Of a DNA stretch of 64,000 nucleotides, positions 20,621-30,813 are shown piece after piece (positions within the stretch are counted from its first letter, which is position 1; every line of letters begins with the position of its first letter). The translations under genes were made by a program, and so were the position numbers. The notes under the pieces are model-generated. The model had not been told where the DNA came from and made no database searches. It saw only the letters and a list, made by a program, of their open reading frames with translations. Source of the DNA: Phytopythium helicoides (Eukaryota > Oomycota > Peronosporomycetes > Pythiales > Pythiaceae); NCBI GenBank assembly GCA_024867545.1, contig JANFNE010000013.1, positions 868,001 to 932,000 of the forward strand. The letters are read 5' to 3'.

Positions 20621-21477
20621 TTACGCCTTCCAGTCGAACTTGGACAGGAAGCCGTTCATGTCGGTGCGCACCTCATCGTGATGCGGGATTTCCTGGTCAC
20701 GGCAACATCATTCAGCTCAAGTTGTGATCGATACCACCTTTGAGCGAGGTACGAACCTTCATGCGCTTCATCCAGTCGGCCGTCTTGGGGTACTTGGAAA
20801 AGTCAAAGATGTCCATGGCCTCAATCTGGTCGAACTCGCAGTAGCACGCGTAGTCGGCGATGGTGGGCTGCTCGCTCTGCGCGACGTAAGGCTTGACCAA
20901 GAACTTCTCGAGGATCTTGACCGACTTGTCGAGCGTGGCCTCGATGTTCTTGGCATCCTCGGTGGTCGCCGGCGTGGCCTTGCCAGCTCGCTCAAGCAGC
21001 AGCGGGCGCAGCACGCGCGTGGTGGCGTGGCGCGAGTGGGAGTGGTGCCAGTTGAGGTACTCGTTGACCTTGGCACGCGCCTGCAGGTCCGTCGGGTACA
21101 CGTCCGTCCACTTGTGCTTGTCCGCCAGGTATGCCATGATGGCGTTTCTACAACCAACGCCGTGAGTCCCCAGAGCTGCAGAGGTGTTACACCTAACGCG
21201 AACTCACCCCTCGAACAGGGTGAAGTCGCCGTCCTTGATCACGGGGACCAGTCCGTTGGGGTTCATGGCCAGGAACTCTGGCGTCAGGTCCTTGGGCGGG
21301 TGCACGTGCTCGAACTGGAACGGCAGCGCCTTCACCTTGAGCAGCCACGCGGCTGCTCTCCACCAGCCACATTACAGCCATCAGCGCCTCGCCACATACA
21401 TTAACACCATATACAGCGCCCCCATTACCCGCGCGCGTGGGCTGGCTGATCATGAAGCCGTAAAGCTTGAGGCTCAT
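20621..21477 (-). CDS. Glutathione S-transferase, theta-like
   Basis: Four exons (21477-21429, 21355-21208, 21147-20757, 20692-20621) add to 660 nt and 219 aa. The start MSLKLYGFMISQPTRA holds the thioredoxin-like strand and the Ser at the glutathione-activating position (theta/delta-type GSTs use Ser there). Next come LAMNPNGLVPVIKDGDFTLF, with the cis-Pro before Val, and EGNAIMAYLADKH. The helical C-terminal domain contains NWHHSHSRHATTRVLRPLLL and TIADYACYCEFDQ, typical of theta-class enzymes. It conjugates glutathione to electrophiles. It sits divergently next to the ERCC8 gene, with 119 bases between starts, and is near glyoxalase II, another glutathione enzyme, though co-regulation is not shown. 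Confidence 0.93.
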
Positions 21478-21596
21478 CTTGACGTGGTCTCTACCGGTCG
21501 GATCTCGAAATGACCCCCTCTCGAGTCAAACCACACCTTCAACCTCTCCAATAGCATATTTTTCACACCTGCAAGCCGCTATAGTCGGCGGCAAAT

Positions 21597-23243
21597 ATGC
21601 CGTTCGAGGGTCTCGACACGCCCGAGAAAGTGCAGATGAAGGGCAACATGGGGTCGGCCTTGGCGTACGTGGTGGAGCGCGAGGCGGGGCTGCGCTCGCG
21701 CTTCCAGGCGGCGCAGCGCGCGCAGGCGACGCGCTCGCTGCGCTGCGTGGCGCGCAACTTTCTGTACCGGCGGGCGTCGCGCGCCTGGGCGCTGGCGCTG
21801 GACCCGGTGGACGAGCGCTTCCTGCTCGTGGGGACGTCGCGCTCGCGCGTGCTGCTCTACGACCTGCGCGCGCTGGACGCGGCGGTGGGCGACGGCCGCC
21901 AGGACTTTGTGAGCGTCGGCGCGCGGGAAGGAGAAGGGCCGAGCAAGAGCTTCGACGCCAACCACCCGCTCGAGCCAGAGTGCGTCGCGAGGGCCAGGGA
22001 GCCGACGGAGGGAGCCGCGCTGCAGTACGGACTCACCAGCGTCGACTGGTACCCCGTGGACGGCGGCATCTTCACGACCAGCGCGTTTGACGGACACGTC
22101 AAGCTATGGGACAGCGACGCGTTCGTGGCAGTGAGCCAGTTTGCGCTGCGATCGAGAGTCTACTGCGCCAAGTTCTCGCCCGCCGCCACCACGCACTCGC
22201 TAATTGCGGCGGCCACGGCAAAAGGAGAGGTCCGACTGTGTGATATGAATGTGAGTGCAGCGGTGCACAGCCTGCTGGGCCACAAGGATGAGGTGTGGAC
22301 GCTCGCGTGGTCGCCCAAGGACGAGAACGTGCTGGCGACAGGAGCGCGCGACGGCGAGATCCGGCTTTGGGACATTCGCCGATCGGGGTCCACCGCGTGC
22401 TTGCTCGCTTTGAACCTCGAGGGCCCAGCTGTCGTGCCTGGGCGGTCGAGTCTGTATTCGGATGCCGCCAAGAAGCGAGGGCTTGCCTCGTCACTAGGAA
22501 GTGGCAGCACAAGAAAGCGACAACGCATGTTATCTAATGGCGCCGCCAACGGGTCATCTAGAGAGCGGCCGAGCACCAATCCGTTCCGTTCGCACGATCG
22601 CGCGCTTCCCAGGAGCATTGCCAAAACAGCACTAAGACCACAACAACAGCGAAACGACCCGCATGCCGCGGCTTCGACGTCGTTTGCAGTTGCGCACAGA
22701 GGAGCTGTGAACGCGCTGGCCTTCACACCCAACGGACACCACCTGCTGAGCAGCGGGCTAGATCAGGCGTTGCGCCTTTGGGATAGCTCCACTGGCGCAC
22801 ATCAGTTCATGAACTACGAGCATGTCGAGAACGAGCTGCCTTCGCGTCCCATTCAAATGGCGGTCGTCCAAGAAGCCGATGCTTGGAGCAGCACAGTGGT
22901 GTTCCATCCAAATGGGCAGCGCGGCGAACTGAATGCGTACAATGTGTTTGGCGACCACGGTCGACCACTGATGCGCTCAACAGCTCATTATGAGCAAATA
23001 TCTGCGTGCGTTTATCGAGGTTCGAAACAGGAGCTGTACTCAGCAGGGGAAGACGGCTTGATCATGCGATGGCGACCACCTCCGCTGCAATTGTGCCCAG
23101 ATTCAGACGACGAACAAGAAGTAAAGCCAAGACAGAGCGATGGAACTGTAAATGCTGACAACGATGCTGACTCGTGGAGCGACGACGAGGAAGATCCACC
23201 AAGCGCTGGTCATCAGTTTATCCCTCCCATTTTGCGGCAGTAG
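21597..23243 (+). CDS. ERCC8: CSA-like WD40 protein, substrate receptor in transcription-coupled repair
   Basis: 548 aa, single exon. WD40 repeats follow the pattern of human CSA: SVDWYPVDGGIFTTSAFDG (human VQWYPHDTGMFTSSSFD), KLWDSDAF, LLGHKDEVWTLAWSPKDENV, ATGARDGEIRLWDIRR, HRGAVNALAFTPNGHHLLSS, LRLWDSSTGAHQFMNY and QELYSAGEDGLIMRW. Even the acidic tail DADSWSDDEEDP resembles the human end (DAWSSSDEE). CSA binds DDB1-CUL4 and directs ubiquitylation at stalled RNA polymerase II. A Gln/Ser-rich insert (residues about 290-360) separates repeats 4 and 5. DWD-type boxes WDIRR are visible. The order of motifs makes ERCC8 a better match than other DCAFs. Confidence 0.88.
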   Translation: MPFEGLDTPEKVQMKGNMGSALAYVVEREAGLRSRFQAAQRAQATRSLRCVARNFLYRRASRAWALALDPVDERFLLVGTSRSRVLLYDLRALDAAVGDGRQDFVSVGAREGEGPSKSFDANHPLEPECVARAREPTEGAALQYGLTSVDWYPVDGGIFTTSAFDGHVKLWDSDAFVAVSQFALRSRVYCAKFSPAATTHSLIAAATAKGEVRLCDMNVSAAVHSLLGHKDEVWTLAWSPKDENVLATGARDGEIRLWDIRRSGSTACLLALNLEGPAVVPGRSSLYSDAAKKRGLASSLGSGSTRKRQRMLSNGAANGSSRERPSTNPFRSHDRALPRSIAKTALRPQQQRNDPHAAASTSFAVAHRGAVNALAFTPNGHHLLSSGLDQALRLWDSSTGAHQFMNYEHVENELPSRPIQMAVVQEADAWSSTVVFHPNGQRGELNAYNVFGDHGRPLMRSTAHYEQISACVYRGSKQELYSAGEDGLIMRWRPPPLQLCPDSDDEQEVKPRQSDGTVNADNDADSWSDDEEDPPSAGHQFIPPILRQ

Positions 23244-23358
23244 GCAATAAGCCTTATCATGACACGAAAAACAAATAGACACCCTGTATTTTTAGAGAGT
23301 ATGTGGGTGCTTTCACAGCAAAATCATTGCTTGTCTTGTGCAACAAGTAATTGACATC

Positions 23359-25175
23359 ATGGCAGCTAGTGGTGGTGCGGTTCGCACCGCAGCTGACTTC
23401 TTTGGTGCGACGGATGGAGAAGCCGCCACAGACAAATTCAAGACTGTGGCCTTCCGTGCTCTCCATGACCAGAAAATGGAGGAAGAGTTGACGCAAACCA
23501 AGCAAGAAAGTGATAGATTAAAGCGAGAGACTGCGGCGCTCGAAAAGAAAGTAGCTGATTTGCAAGCTTCCCTTGAAGTCAATATCGAAGATCGCGAGCG
23601 TGTATTAGCATTCAAGTCCAAGCGAATCGAAGAGCTTCATGGACGTGTGAAGGATCTTGAGGCCATCAATGCTTCGCTATTAGAGACAATCAACGGAGGA
23701 AAGATACCGATTCCGCCACCTGGGGTCGGAGAAGAGGTCACCGGAGAGCAGGCTCGAGCAGCGCGCATGTCGCTTTTAAATGCCGGTAAACCCTTGTTTC
23801 ATGCTCTCGACACCTGCAAGGAGCAGGAATATAAGCGCTTGTATGATGAGAAGCGTGTTCAAAGCGAAACTCTGATATCTCAAATTGCTCGAGATGCTAC
23901 GCTCGTAGAGGAAGCGCGAGTGTTTCAGAAGCAAAAGCATGAGTTCGAAGCTCGTTTGGCCACTTTGGAGTCAATGCTGGCAACGGAAATTGCTGAAAAG
24001 GAAGAAGTCACGCTACGGATGGAGCGGAAACTTTTGTTTGAAAACGAAAGATTACGAAAGGAAAAGGAGGTCGAGCTTCTCGCTTGCCAGCAGTCGATGG
24101 AAAAGCAAATGCGGAAGCAGCTTGACGTAACAACACAGCGGACGGTGGAGGAAAACGAACGCGTTCAGATCGAGCTACGATTTCAAAGTACACAGCTTGA
24201 AAAATTAGTCAAGCGAATGGACCAAGTCGCAGCAGACAATCGAAAGTTACAACAAGAAAAAGAACTCTTCGAAGACATGAATGCAAGTCTCAGCAAGAAG
24301 CTGAAATTTTATGAGCAGCTATTCTCCAAGATGCAGCATCGTGAGGAGCAGCAACAGCAACAACAACAACAGAATAGCTATGAGTCAGCGAACGAACCGC
24401 AAAGCCCACGAGCGTGCAAATCTGTTCCACACAAACCTCCACTTCCTTCGCTAACACTCCCTTTGGCATCGCCACGTAACAAAGTAGATTCTCCGTCACC
24501 AATAAGCTATTTCGGCGACGATAGTCCATACAGTAAACTGAGGCTCGAGCAAGACGAATTAAGAGAGCCCCAGACACTTGATCACGCCACAGATATGCTT
24601 GAAAAGCATTTACTCGGGAGAGATTTTACGCGCAAGCAACTCGCAGCTGCAGTACAATACCACCACGAGGTGGTTCAGCAGCAAAAGGTGAGGTTGATGA
24701 AACTGCTAAGTTAGTTTGTAGGAACATGCTGATTTGAGTTGTGCTTTGACATCCAGCAAAAGTTATCCGGTTCTTCTCCAGTGTCAGGTATATCGCCTAC
24801 TTTTGCTCGAAAGAGAATAATGCTACCGAAAGCGACTTATCTGCCATCAACATACCAGTCTGGCCGTAAGATTCGACAGGCTCCGGTAAGTAAAGTTTTG
24901 TGCATTTCGTCTGACTTCATCCTTACAATACAGCATCCTCTTAGATGACGCTCGACACGTTAATCCGGCAAAAAGCAGCAATGCTTCCAATAGTACCTCG
25001 TCCACAAACAAACACGCAGCAAGATGAAGCAGCAGAATCTGCTCCATCAAAAGTGTCATCTTCCCCGTTTTCGTCTCTGAGAGTGTCAGTGGCGCCTATG
25101 GATATGTGGAAAGCGTCCACTTTGACGACTTCTGATGGGCGAGCAGCTTCACCCCCAGCTACCGCTCGCTTCTAG
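23359..25175 (+). CDS. Coiled-coil protein, possibly CFAP157-like ciliary protein
   Basis: Exons 23359-24687, 24757-24885 and 24945-25175 all join in phase 0 and give 562 aa. Residues about 40-340 are coiled coil, with LLFENERLRKEKEVELLACQ, TTQRTVEENERVQIELRFQS and DNRKLQQEKELFEDMN. The blocks 'T..T.R...EN..I...L' followed by 'L..EN..L' resemble the CFAP157/BBOF1 group of flagellar proteins, but this is from memory and not decisive. A Gln run (CAG/CAA, 24345-24372) follows, then a Pro/Ser-rich basic tail. Neighbouring flagellar genes occur elsewhere in the window, but not adjacent. Function call tentative; gene structure is well supported. Confidence 0.6.
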
Positions 25176-25315
25176 TTGTAAGGTGTTACGTGCGAGAACT
25201 ATTCAAATGATCGACACTCGTGGATCATAATCGATCCAGGTTTTCTGAAAATTCATGGATTGCTACTTGATCATTGGAGAACTAAGAAGAAGCGAACGCC
25301 ACTTTTCCCTAGCTG

Positions 25316-25362
25316 TCCGACAAAGATGTGCTTGGTCGAGCGCAGCTTGCCCATAACTTCAA
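25316..25362 (-). repeat. Degenerate copy of the glyoxalase II 3' end
   Basis: On the minus strand it reads GTTATGGGCAAGCTGCGCTC then GACCAAG, as in the glyoxalase II gene, then diverges (CACATCTTTGTCGG). It marks the inner end of the right outer arm. The corresponding place in the left arm is where outer-arm sequence changes to inner-arm sequence, so this roughly 30-base homology is the probable recombination point. Confidence 0.8.
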
Positions 25363-25470
25363 AGGTTGTTGAGTACCTGCATCAGACCTCAGTTCAAACC
25401 AGTCTCACTCTTGCTTTGCTCACGACGACACACGAAATAAATAACATCAGCCTCTTGGACCTTCTGACAC

Positions 25471-26766
25471 CTACATCGACTGCCGGTAGGCATCTTCCAG
25501 CTTTGCTACCTTCCTGCGGTACAACTCCAGACTAGTCTCTAGAGACTCGACCGAGCGCTGACTGTCTGCTGCTCTTCGCTGCTCAATCCGATCCTCCAGA
25601 AAACCGATGAGCTGGTGTAGCTTGAGTAGCTCGTCTATGGTCGACTGCTCGGACACGACTTCAGTCTTGGAAGTACTGCTGGTTCTGACCACCTCGAGCT
25701 GGTCCTGCCTGCTCCGCTTGGGTTTCGGCTCCTGCGATGACGTAGTTGAGGCTGAAGATGTCCCTGCTTCCTGCAGCTGAGTCATGGAGGCCACGGTACC
25801 ATCCTGCCGATCAGCAGTCGATGTGAAAACTCGCTTGCTCGCTGCGGATGTCGCGCTTCCAAGCAGTACGCCGCGCTCGACGACCGACAGCATCTCGGGT
25901 TTCACCTGCAGCCACTCGTGCAGGTAGAAGGCATTCACCGACCCGTGGCAGTGGGAGAAGAACTCGTCCTGGTCTCCGTCATGCTCCTGATCTTGATGCT
26001 GTTGCTTCGGATGTCGCCGCTGCTGCTTTTGCGCGTGCCTCGTGGCCCGGAGGAACTGCCTCGTCACGGACTCCCACAGTCCCTTGAGCCTCCTGGCGTT
26101 GTGCGGGACCACGAGTCCCGCGTCGACACCCTCGAACACGCAGCTGTCGCTCACGAGTTGTCTATACTCGTCGGCGTTCCGGTTGAACTCGTCCGCGACC
26201 TCGACCCAGAACTCATCGAGCTCTCCGCTCTCGCAATTCTCATTTTTCTCACTTTCGCCCCCGAACGCCGCCAGCCGCCGCGAGAACGCGTCCGAGAAGA
26301 GCACGTTGGCCAGCCGCGCACCCGCATGCTCGCTCAGGCTGCGAGTGCTCAGCGCTGTTGCGTGCCGCTCGTCGGCCTCTCGCCGCGCGTCCAGCTCTTG
26401 CAGCAGCCGCACGCGCTCGGTCGCGGGCGTGGCGCGTGTGAGCCGCAGCCGTCGACTCGTGCACTCCTTGCGTAGCTGCGCCACGGTCCACGACGCGTAG
26501 TCGTCGGACGAGGGCGGCGCCACCGACCCGGGCTCGCGCACCGTCCACCTGGCCGACACCACGCGCGGAGCCTCCATGCCAAATGAGAAATGAGAACTCG
26601 AACCGTGCCACGCGCGCCACGACCGGCAGGATCCGACCAATCGGACGCTCGGAACGCGTGGCTGGCGTGGCACCATGTTGAACTCAAGGTTTCGGTGGGA
26701 ATGAAGGGATTGATGCGCGGTGGAGAGCAGGAATCGACTGGAGTGCAGCAGTTTGAGCTCGTCCAT
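25471..26766 (-). CDS. SAP-like domain and coiled-coil protein, intact right copy
   Basis: 431 aa from ATG 26766; an in-frame ATG at 26577 (MEAPRVVSARWTV) would give a shorter form and may be the true start, since the extra N-terminus is Ser/Arg-rich and featureless. DYASWTVAQLRKECTSRRLR followed by a second helix resembles a SAP motif (DNA-binding helix-extension-helix). Then comes a conserved block DEFWVEVADEFNRNADEYRQ and LKGLWESVTRQFLRATRHAQ, a helical arrangement like that of oomycete Myb/SANT-like or transposon-associated DNA-binding proteins. A His/Gln-rich linker, a Ser/Thr-rich part with a basic cluster (PKPKRSRQD) and a C-terminal coiled coil (IDELLKLHQLIGFLEDRIEQ and ESLETSLELYRRKV) follow. 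A nuclear, DNA-binding role is inferred only. The left twin is truncated. Confidence 0.6.
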   Translation of the reverse strand: MDELKLLHSSRFLLSTAHQSLHSHRNLEFNMVPRQPRVPSVRLVGSCRSWRAWHGSSSHFSFGMEAPRVVSARWTVREPGSVAPPSSDDYASWTVAQLRKECTSRRLRLTRATPATERVRLLQELDARREADERHATALSTRSLSEHAGARLANVLFSDAFSRRLAAFGGESEKNENCESGELDEFWVEVADEFNRNADEYRQLVSDSCVFEGVDAGLVVPHNARRLKGLWESVTRQFLRATRHAQKQQRRHPKQQHQDQEHDGDQDEFFSHCHGSVNAFYLHEWLQVKPEMLSVVERGVLLGSATSAASKRVFTSTADRQDGTVASMTQLQEAGTSSASTTSSQEPKPKRSRQDQLEVVRTSSTSKTEVVSEQSTIDELLKLHQLIGFLEDRIEQRRAADSQRSVESLETSLELYRRKVAKLEDAYRQSM

Positions 26767-26981
26767 TTGTCCCGATCGACTGTTTCGACTCTGTAGCTAC
26801 GACGTGAGCGCCCCCACGGTCGAGAGGGAGAAAGCGACTGGCATCTGACACGAACGAAGGTGCGATTTGCTGTCCTCGTTTGGGCTCCTGTATCCATCTA
26901 CTGTGCGCGGTTCTCATCCTTCTTTGGGGTGGTGACTCTGTTGCTTGGCAGCTCGCCTCGATCTCGTCGGCCCTGATCTTC

Positions 26982-27539
26982 TCAGATAGTCGCTGACGAG
27001 TCCTTGCCTCCACCAAGCGTCGTGTACTGCCTGATCCACTCCTGCATGCCGCTGGGCATCGCTCCTGGAGCCTGCTCCACCTCATCCCACAACAGCAGCT
27101 CGTCTCCCTCGTCTTCTCTTCCAGCGACAGCTCTTCTTGCCTCTTTCAGCTTTCCAACATTCCTCCACACGTGCTCCAGAAACTCTGCCGGCGGCTTGAC
27201 GCCGTGGTGCTCCACGTAGTGCCAGAACCCTTCCGGCCAGCAGAACGCGCCGTCCGTGAGCGTGCAGGCGCCCATGACCGCCGGTTTCTCGACTGCCAAC
27301 GCGCAGCCAAAGCGGCAGAAGCTGAACGCCAACTCGTGGCTCTCGACGAACGCGCCGTCCGTCAGATACCAGCGGAGCCTTTGGCAATCATCTAGAGGCA
27401 AAGAAGCCAGCCACGAAGCGTCCACAAGGCTCTGCGGCAGCGGGAGACCGCTCCGGTCTTCGGCGGACGCCGCCCAGAAGCCCACCTCGACCAGCATTTG
27501 TGCCATCAAAGGAGCTTTTGTCGGCCGCATACGACACAT
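26982..27539 (-). CDS. Conserved 'LTDG/WPEG' uncharacterised protein, right copy
   Basis: Inverted copy of the gene at 11584-12141, 185 aa from the first ATG at 27539. It differs by a single residue (GREDEGDELL instead of GREDEEDELL). It keeps LTDGAFCWPEGFWHYVEHHG and the FCRFGC pair. Transcribed toward the SAP-like gene with 215 bases between them, the same order as in the left arm, so the two genes have been carried together. Function unknown. Confidence 0.6.
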   Translation of the reverse strand: MCRMRPTKAPLMAQMLVEVGFWAASAEDRSGLPLPQSLVDASWLASLPLDDCQRLRWYLTDGAFVESHELAFSFCRFGCALAVEKPAVMGACTLTDGAFCWPEGFWHYVEHHGVKPPAEFLEHVWRNVGKLKEARRAVAGREDEGDELLLWDEVEQAPGAMPSGMQEWIRQYTTLGGGKDSSATI

Positions 27540-27871
27540 TCGGGCGACATCGATCAATCTTCAAGGGAGTTCGAGTGCTTGCTGAGTGGAACAGCAAAGC
27601 ATGCTGTTCGGCTCGGTGCATGAGGGTATTTTGCCCAATGTGCAATTCTCCGAGTATCATCTTGCGGCAATGGAGGTCTCTCAACCCTCAGTTTGTGATA
27701 TTTATTAGCTCCAGCAACTGTCGCGAGGAGAGGAAAGTCCAGCGAGCAAGCTGGCTACGGCGGATGACAAGAACTGGAGATTCCTTTTTGTATTGGGTCA
27801 GTGACTTGCTCGATTGTTTTCGTGTTGGAGAACGTTGCCAAGGGGTGAAGCGACTTTCGTGCGATAACTGA
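27500..27871 (+). pseudogene. Unrecognised coding fragment (right copy)
   Basis: Inverted equivalent of 11261-11623. Four extra bases after GGAACAGC (near 27590) put it out of frame after AYDTFGRHRSIFKGVRVLAE. The left and right versions read on in different frames. No family recognised. Confidence 0.25.
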
Positions 27872-28139
27872 GTAACCTCTACCTTGCAGCTGCGCAACAA
27901 ACGTATCAATGGCGAGGCTGGGAAAGCATTGAGCACTCCTCGAGAAAAGTCCATCCACCTTGAATCACTTTTCATGCCAATCAACGAGTGAGAAACTCGC
28001 AAAGCTGAGTGATAGCAATCTTGGCAAGCCGTTACAGTAGACGCTGCCGCATCAATTGGTAGAATCAATCGATTCCTTTCTATACACAGCACAACGCGAC
28101 TTGCAACGACACAAACGCGCGGTAGAGCAACAACAAGCG

Positions 28140-28313
28140 GAAAACTGCGGCGGTGTCAACTGGTAACGAGGTGTCTTCTACAGCTAGGGACAGCAGTGGT
28201 GAAGGTGAGATTAATGGCGCCGACTCGCTTGACTTGCTTGCGGGATTGGACGAGCTCTTTTCAATTGGTGGCGACATCCCGCTGTTCTGGCCAGCTTCTG
28301 TGAACTCCAGGTG
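28140..28313 (+). pseudogene. Orphan N-terminal fragment of an M96-like gene (right copy)
   Basis: Reads ADSLDLLAGLDELFSIGGD then IPLFWP before a stop. It is closer to the consensus of the genes at 57-64 kb than the left copy (AGLDELF versus AELDELS). After the Trp about 40 bases present in the left copy are missing. No coiled coil or START-like part follows. Confidence 0.5.
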
Positions 28314-28610
28314 AACAAGAAATTCAAGTTTTACGTTGGTAGCCCTTGTGGCACAAACCTGAAGTGTATTCATTCCGATTTGGCTTGCATATCATCCGTT
28401 AAGAGTGGTCACGATAACAAAAGTCCACTACCGCTCTGTTGAGCTACAAATCATTTGTAGGCAGTTTTGCGGAAGGGGTACCGTCAACACGACGATGAGT
28501 CTATCGAATGAGATTGTATCACTACTCAGCCTCTGATGGCACTCCCATCATATACAGCTTATCTAAATTTCATGTGACTATAGAGAACTGTGCGATATGA
28601 CCAACCCATG

Positions 28611-30351
28611 CTACTCAGGTGAAATTCTCTTCAGCCATGCAAACCTAAATGTGTAGTCGACACCTATAACAATGAAGCGAATTCAAATATTTGCTTGCAA
28701 ACATATACAATAGCTGCTCTTACCATAGTGATCAAGCGAATACTGCGTCATGAAGAAAACCCACAAAACGAGAGCAGTTTGTACGTGAGTTGCCTGTCGA
28801 TCGAGCACGAATGCAAGCTGGTGGATGGTCGAAAACCCGAGTCGGCGCTTGAGGACTCGACTCAACATAACAAATGCCACGAGCTCCACAAGACCGTAGA
28901 GGAGAACGTTGAGCACCGTGTTGGTCAGCCGCGTCGAGTCCATACTGGCAAACTGTTCGTAAAATCTTCGGTTGGGCATGCGGGCGATGATAACTAGGTA
29001 CAATGCTTTGAGCAGCCATGGTCAGATTGACTCTACAACTTCTTAGTCAAGCAACCCACTTACAGTAAATGATTGGTGTGATAACCTCGACAAACGCTGC
29101 GAGGATGGCAAACTCGGATACATACATGAGCTTGCACACTAAAGCTGCATACGATCGCTCAAGTTGCTCGATTTGTGGCACTAAATCGATGGGATTGCCA
29201 ACGGTAGGCTCTTGGGCTGCAATCCTTGGTACCGATGAGCTTACTTCAAGCGAAATTGGCGCGATGGCACTTGTCGACCTGCAGCGTTTCCTTGATTGCC
29301 ACTGAACAAATTCCGGAGAGCGCACTTCATCTGGCGCATGGCTTGCGGGATATCTTTGGAAAATGTGAAGGACCCGAGAAAGCATGTTTGTGTTTGTGCC
29401 AACAACGATTTCATAGGTAGTTGCATGTTTGTCGTGCTGTACGAGAGAAATCTGTTGTGTCGTATTAATGAGTTGCTGGCGAAGGTTGTTGATGCTCCAC
29501 ATCGCAGATGCTACCTGTACTGCATTTGCGATCATGAGTCCCGAGGTCGTAATCAGAGACGGTTGGTGCTGGGTTGTGAAACTAATGTAAAGTGCATTAA
29601 TCAAGTCTGCATTGAAGGCCACTGTGATGGTTAGGCGATCTCCTGCTTCTGACCAACACAGATGATAGAATATGACTCGACCAAGAAGCTTGAGTACTGG
29701 TAAGAGTAATGCAAAAGCAGCGCTCGGAATTCCAGGATCTATCTTGGTAAACTGATAGTAGAAAACTGGGTAGCCGATGATTACAAGTCCGTGGCTGACA
29801 GCAATTAGACCTGCGTTCGCAATCGCCCACACCAGAGTCGGATTCTGACGCACATGCGGATACCAAGCAATAGCGAGCGCAGAGAGCATGAACAATAGAT
29901 AAGGCACGGCTAGCGTATGGATAGTGAAGGGGATAGGAAATCCAATAGTCCAAGCTAAGAGTAGTTCGATACCCGTAGTAGCGGCAGCAACGAGCACTGC
30001 ACTGACAACGAGCTGCACCCTTGAGATTGAGATTATGGGCATCCGTGAGTTGATCATGTGCATCTGCAGTACGCACCACATACCATAGGAGACAAAAAAG
30101 CGACCGAAAAATATCCAGTTGTGATGCATGCCGAGCGAGGCGGCGTTCAAATTTACCGACTCGGGTAGACAAATGTAAATCAGGCTGGGCAGAGGCGTTA
30201 GGAGAATGACTCCTACGATGCGCCACCACGGCGTGGTCATCGTATACTCGTGCAGTGCCAGTACTCTTCCTGGGGTGTACTCACCCTTCTGCATGACTTG
30301 GGTACCATTCCAGACATTCTTCGCGACCGCCAGGAGTCTGAGGAGCCACAT
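28611..30351 (-). CDS. Multi-pass membrane protein, oomycete-type family, intact right copy
   Basis: Exons 30351-29064, 29005-28724 and 28663-28611 join in frame to about 540 aa. The donor GTAAGTGG with acceptor CTCAAAG joins IIY to LYLVIIARMPNRRFYEQF, and GTAAGAGC with TTATAG adds the last exon, VDYTFRFAWLKRIS. At least eight hydrophobic segments are seen, for example WWRIVGVILLTPLPSLIYIC, VQLVVSAVLVAAATTGIELL, LFMLSALAIAWY, LIAVSHGLVIIGYPVFYYQ and EFAILAAFVEVITPIIY. A soluble loop with HIFQRYPASHAPDEVRSPEF lies between helices. The first ATG is inferred; a short upstream exon remains possible (a frame MITPCGWCILLAQLFLRWLH lies just upstream). I do not know a function; large families of such proteins are usual in oomycetes. 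Confidence 0.7.
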
Positions 30352-30813
30352 GACGCTGGACAAAGCAAATCACCAGTCTCACCTTTGCGGTGGAGCCATC
30401 TCAAAAATAACTGCGCCAGCAGGATGCACCATCCACAGGGGGTAATCATTACAACGGGTGACGTCGGAGGTCACCAAGCCATCGGGTGAGTCATTACCAT
30501 TCCTTCTCTATTTCATATCCTTCTAAACATCATCATACGATCACCCATGACACCGAGTTTCAGCCCTCTACAATAACCTCTCGAAAAGCATACTACTGTA
30601 TGAGTCATGTATCAGTGATATTCGCTTGACACGCGTGAGTGCTTGTCAAAGGCAACTTGTCATTGTGGGTCCCGTCGCCTGCCAGCTGGCGGCCATGCAT
30701 CACGCGCCGTTAGTTGCTGTTAGTCGCTCGAGGGCTCCACGAGGCTCATTTCCGGACTTTCCCAGTCGCCGACGGTCGATTCCAGCGCTTCGAGGCCTCC
30801 AGCAGCGCTCGCC
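30352..30813. other. Intergenic region between divergent membrane-protein and PARP genes
   Basis: About 460 bases serving as the upstream region for both genes. It may hold a small first exon for the membrane protein. No other gene is supported. Confidence 0.4.

Larger units (their letters stand above)
25320..29894 (-). repeat. Outer arm of inverted repeat, right copy
   Basis: Inverted copy of 8071-13770 without the 1.1-kb insertion. It ends at 29894 inside the membrane-protein gene, where the left copy switches to unrelated sequence; the right copy continues to a complete 5' end. This makes the right copy the more complete, probably ancestral, version. Confidence 0.9.

Noticed and set aside
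24345..24372. CAG/CAA run as a regulatory microsatellite
   Set aside because: It lies in frame in the coiled-coil gene and encodes Gln; ordinary coding low complexity.
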